Source of the DNA: Amblyomma americanum
Taxonomy: Eukaryota; Arthropoda; Arachnida; Ixodida; Ixodidae
Direction of reading: 5' to 3'
DNA length: 64,000 nt
NCBI RefSeq assembly: GCF_052857255.1
Contig: NC_135505.1
Span: 132,519,967-132,583,966 of the forward strand
The position numbers and the translations under genes were made by a program. Positions 62,853-64,000 of the stretch are shown piece after piece. Every line of letters starts with the position of its first letter. Positions within the stretch are counted from its first letter, which is position 1. Below the pieces are notes generated by a model, which saw only the letters and a program-made list of their open reading frames with translations, was not told the origin of the DNA and did not search any database.

Positions 62853-63036
62853 GTATCACTAAATCCGTCGTCGAGATCGAGAGCGTCACCATCACTGACG
62901 CGGAGCTGGGCAAGACAGTGAAAATCGAAGGCACGGTTCGTGCAACCACTGAGGTTGGAGTAAACCCGGTCCTGGAGCTTTCATTGTCTAGGCCGAACGG
63001 CCAGAAGCTTCTTTGTGTTCCTCAAATTTTCCCGTG
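62853..63036 (+). CDS. ML gene 4, exon 2 (open)
   Basis: 184 nt as in the other copies, acceptor TTATAG|GTATC, donor TG|GTAAGT, no stop. Reads VTKSVVEIESVTITDAELGK at its start, then TTEVGVNPVLELSLSRPNG and LLCVPQIF. The Cys is kept. Good conservation here contrasts with the broken exon 1, so the locus either died recently or uses another first exon. Confidence 0.75.
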
Positions 63037-64000
63037 GTAAGTTCCTCAAGTTTTCGATATGCACACATTTAGTGTGAGAGAAAAGGCATCCACGCTCAGG
63101 AACAACGCTTAAGTTGTTTTGCAATCAAACAACATTCGAATAAAGCACGACCAAGTACACCAACGGTTCAGCCGGATGCCCACACAGTCAGAGCGTGAAC
63201 TCTCGCATGTTCACTGACTTCTACAATTAGACACTGCGCAAACAAGCTCCTATGCTTCATTCGTTTATTACAATGTCACCTGCGTTTTGTCTGGGAACAC
63301 ATCTCACGGCATCTACGTGCGTTATGCTCTCCATGCTTAAGATAAAGTCATTTGGAAAGAAAATTCTGTCAATGGAGACTTTTTCTGAGTCTTTCAGACA
63401 CAATTCTCTAAAGCACCTTACTCAAGAAAATACCCGGTTCGCAACAGACCACCTTGATTCGCAGCTTGGATCCTTGAATCTTTGCCACCTTGAATCTTTA
63501 CACAGCTTACTTCAATACGCCTCATATATTCTTGGCTTTTTAAGTGCCAGTACAGGAGGGTGGAATTTAATTTATGCAGGGGGTACTTTAGCGCCTTTTA
63601 TCGCCCGACTGCCACATAGTGCAAGCTTTTTTTTTTACTTGGTTGACAGCACATTTCACATTCGCTGAAAGAATTGTTGCCTGTCATCTGTATGAAGCTT
63701 TGCCGCGCGGGCACCCTCCGGTACCGCAAAATGCCTCCTCCGGGGCCCCAAACTGTGGGCACACCACCGGCCGGGAACCCACCAGTAAAAATTCTTTCCC
63801 CCCGTACGAGGCTTCATCCGTCCTTCTACACAGCAGAAGGGCTCTGCCCACCCTACACCAGCACGCTTCCATTCCCTGGAAGCGTCCACCTTCCACAACC
63901 ATGCAAAGACGCAAAAGAAAATTGCTAAATGCCAAAACGAAACGTACTTCCTATACCGCTAATCGAAATTTCTTGCATCGATTTGTGCACTTTTTGTGGG
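63037..64000. other. Region after exon 2 of ML gene 4
   Basis: Similarity to the unit 1 intron fades by about 63130. Exon 3, which lies 363 bases after exon 2 in the other units, is not found here. I see no gene, and short open frames near 63250 and 63680 have no support. Confidence 0.5.

Larger units (their letters stand above)
54460..64000 (+). repeat. Diverged fourth unit (ancient paralogous copy)
   Basis: Patches of recognisable but strongly diverged similarity follow the same order as in units 1-3: 54460-54780 resembles 21000-21260, 54900-54990 resembles 21700-21770, 55650-56030 resembles 23900-24280, 56440-56560 resembles 300-420. Exon 1 and exon 2 equivalents follow at 56798 and 62853. 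The unit therefore predates the duplication that made units 1-3. It continues beyond the window. Confidence 0.75.

Overview
The window is eukaryotic nuclear DNA and reads as a hard tick (Ixodidae, probably metastriate). The evidence is the gene family present (secreted ML-domain, group-2-allergen/NPC2-like proteins with spliced exons), the density of intronic and intergenic retroelements, and several copies of a tRNA-derived SINE of the type I associate with ticks such as Rhipicephalus (Ruka-like). The genus is inferred from memory and was not tested.

Layout. One small gene is repeated in tandem on the + strand. Each copy has four coding exons (88, 184, 148 and 90 nt; 169 aa) encoding a signal peptide plus an ML lipid-recognition domain with six conserved cysteines. 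Unit 1 spans 1-24558, unit 2 24559-44540 and unit 3 44541 to about 52640; these three are closely similar. Unit 4 is an older, diverged copy (about 54460 to the window end). Its first exon carries a stop codon and a Cys-to-Trp change, and its exons 3-4 are not visible. A cluster of AGGTCA nuclear-receptor half-sites lies about 600-700 bp upstream of the start codon in units 1-3.

Most of the length is mobile DNA that entered the units after duplication, so the sister units act as empty-site controls. Unit 1 holds a 2A-containing LINE in intron 1, a Ty3/gypsy element with 142-bp LTRs in intron 3, a nearly intact second 2A-LINE just after the gene, a foldback element and a TTAA MITE. Unit 2 holds a SINE in intron 1, a SINE fragment, and downstream an I-like LINE with a third 2A-LINE nested in its RNase H region. 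Unit 3 holds a LINE 3' fragment and a composite tRNA-like repeat. Unit 4 holds a 5'-truncated RNase-H-bearing LINE flanked by about 390-bp direct repeats.

The most notable system is the group of three CR1/L2-like LINE families with a shared 5' architecture. Each has a leader of about 60 bp that matches the end of a monomer, then one or two in-frame 306-336-bp monomers ending in CAG, then a body starting with GT, a 2A-like D(V/I)ExNPGP motif about 132 nt further on, ORF1 and ORF2. Their 3' ends carry a short hairpin, different in sequence in each family, followed by a short tandem-repeat tail.
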